A stretch of DNA of 14,571 nt from Actinomycetes bacterium (GTDB taxonomy: Bacteria; Actinomycetota; Acidimicrobiia; Acidimicrobiales; Acidimicrobiaceae), in contig JAJYFX010000011.1 in assembly GCA_021785315.1 (NCBI GenBank), forward strand, positions 1 to 14,571. Reading direction: 5' to 3'. Positions within the stretch are counted from its first letter, which is position 1, and every line of letters begins with the position of its first letter. Below the pieces are notes generated by a model. It was given only the letters and a program-made list of their open reading frames with translations. It was not told the DNA's origin and did no database searches. Shown here piece after piece: positions 14,077-14,571 of this stretch. A program made the position numbers and the translations under genes.

Positions 14077-14571
14077 TTAAGTTTTCTGCCGTAATTTTCC
14101 TATACCCTTTTTCTGCTGCAATATCAAATCAACAATAACATCCGGTACGTCTTTGTTATGCACAATAACTAAACGCTTAGTTGTTCTAGTCATTGCCACA
14201 AAAAGAGCCTGCGGGTTCAAACCGGGTGAAGAGAGCAACCGGTTTGCCCCGGCAATCACCACAGAATCGAATTCCAGACCCTTTGCTTCATGGATCGAAA
14301 GAACCGATACCGCAGCTTCCATTGAGGAGGAAAAGACCAGCCCAGCCTGCGAAAGTCGCTCTACATAAACCGGCTTCTCATCGACGGGAACTATCACCGC
14401 CACAGTGCCCGTACCCACTCGGTCACGCTCAGCACGCACAACCTCGGCTAACGACGCAAATAACTCGTCTCCGTCCGACATAAAAATCTCCACGGCTTCG
14501 CCACTTCTGCGAATTGGCGTCGTAGGTTTTAGCTCCGGAGCAAATTCCTTCAAGAGGCCTTCGGCGATATC
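14077..14571 (-). CDS. UvrD/HelD-like superfamily 1 helicase, C-terminal part (cut by window edge)
   Basis: The last 164 codons of a larger gene; the frame is open to the window edge, so the true start lies outside. SIHEAKGLEFDSVVI matches helicase motif V of the UvrD/Rep/PcrA group. ALFVAMTRTTKRLVIVH matches motif VI with its ATP-sensing arginine. The RRSGEAVEI segment before them resembles HelD-type proteins, which use ATP to remove stalled RNA polymerase, but the ATP-binding Walker motifs are out of view, so the subfamily is not certain. The protein ends with a lysine-rich tail (QQKKGIGKLRQKT). The gene ends 40 bp before ctaE and contains the likely ctaE promoter. Confidence 0.85.
   Translation of the reverse strand, partial: DIAEGLLKEFAPELKPTTPIRRSGEAVEIFMSDGDELFASLAEVVRAERDRVGTGTVAVIVPVDEKPVYVERLSQAGLVFSSSMEAAVSVLSIHEAKGLEFDSVVIAGANRLLSSPGLNPQALFVAMTRTTKRLVIVHNKDVPDVIVDLILQQKKGIGKLRQKT
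14099..14127 (-). promoter_or_regulatory. Candidate sigma70-type promoter for the ctaE-qcrCAB-ctaCDF operon
   Basis: TTGATA (14122-14127, 5 of 6 to the -35 consensus) and TATAGG (14099-14104, 4 of 6 to the -10 consensus) are separated by exactly 17 bases. The pair lies in the 3' end of the helicase gene and would give a leader of about 55 bases before ctaE. It was found by eye and is untested. Confidence 0.45.

Noticed and set aside
1..14571. Mobile element, CRISPR array or defence system
   Set aside because: No spaced direct repeats, transposase, integrase or toxin-antitoxin pair seen; gene content is core metabolism and respiration.

Overview
This window looks like ordinary chromosome from an actinobacterium with roughly balanced base composition (about half G+C by eye). 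The inference rests on three things. The gene order argS-lysA-hom is characteristic of Actinobacteria. The bc1 complex is the actinobacterial kind: diheme QcrC, three-helix Rieske protein with a twin-arginine motif, and QcrB with a long C-terminal tail. The oxidase has the small actinobacterial subunit IV (CtaF). The moderate G+C and the fused bc1-oxidase operon would suit an acidimicrobial lineage (Acidimicrobiia), but that placement is a guess that needs a search.

Layout. Positions 1-3100 (minus strand) hold argS, lysA and the first 16 codons of hom: arginyl-tRNA charging plus the aspartate-family amino acid pathway. A tRNA-Arg(CCG) gene at 3214-3285 is transcribed divergently from argS. 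Positions 3576-6235 (plus strand) carry a MurE-like peptidoglycan ligase, unusual at the amino-acid-specifying motif, and a family 2 glycosyltransferase. Both are well separated and may be envelope genes. A DedA-family membrane protein (6257-6913, minus) converges on the glycosyltransferase.

Positions 7014-14036 (minus strand) form one compact operon, ctaE-qcrC-qcrA-qcrB-(small ORF)-ctaC-ctaD-ctaF. It encodes a complete menaquinol:O2 respiratory chain: QcrCAB oxidises menaquinol, the diheme QcrC passes electrons to the CuA site of CtaC, and CtaD reduces O2. CtaC carries no cytochrome c domain, so QcrC is the expected electron wire. Junctions are tight: four have 4-base start/stop overlaps. 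A candidate sigma70-type promoter (14099-14127) lies inside the end of the upstream gene, the C-terminal part of a UvrD/HelD-like helicase.

The best lead for something undescribed is a 37-codon open frame (9907-10020) that fills exactly the only large gap in the respiratory operon. Its ATG overlaps the qcrB stop (TAATG), its TGA abuts the ctaC ATG, and it contains a strong imperfect hairpin. No insertion sequence, CRISPR array, phage gene or defence system is visible.
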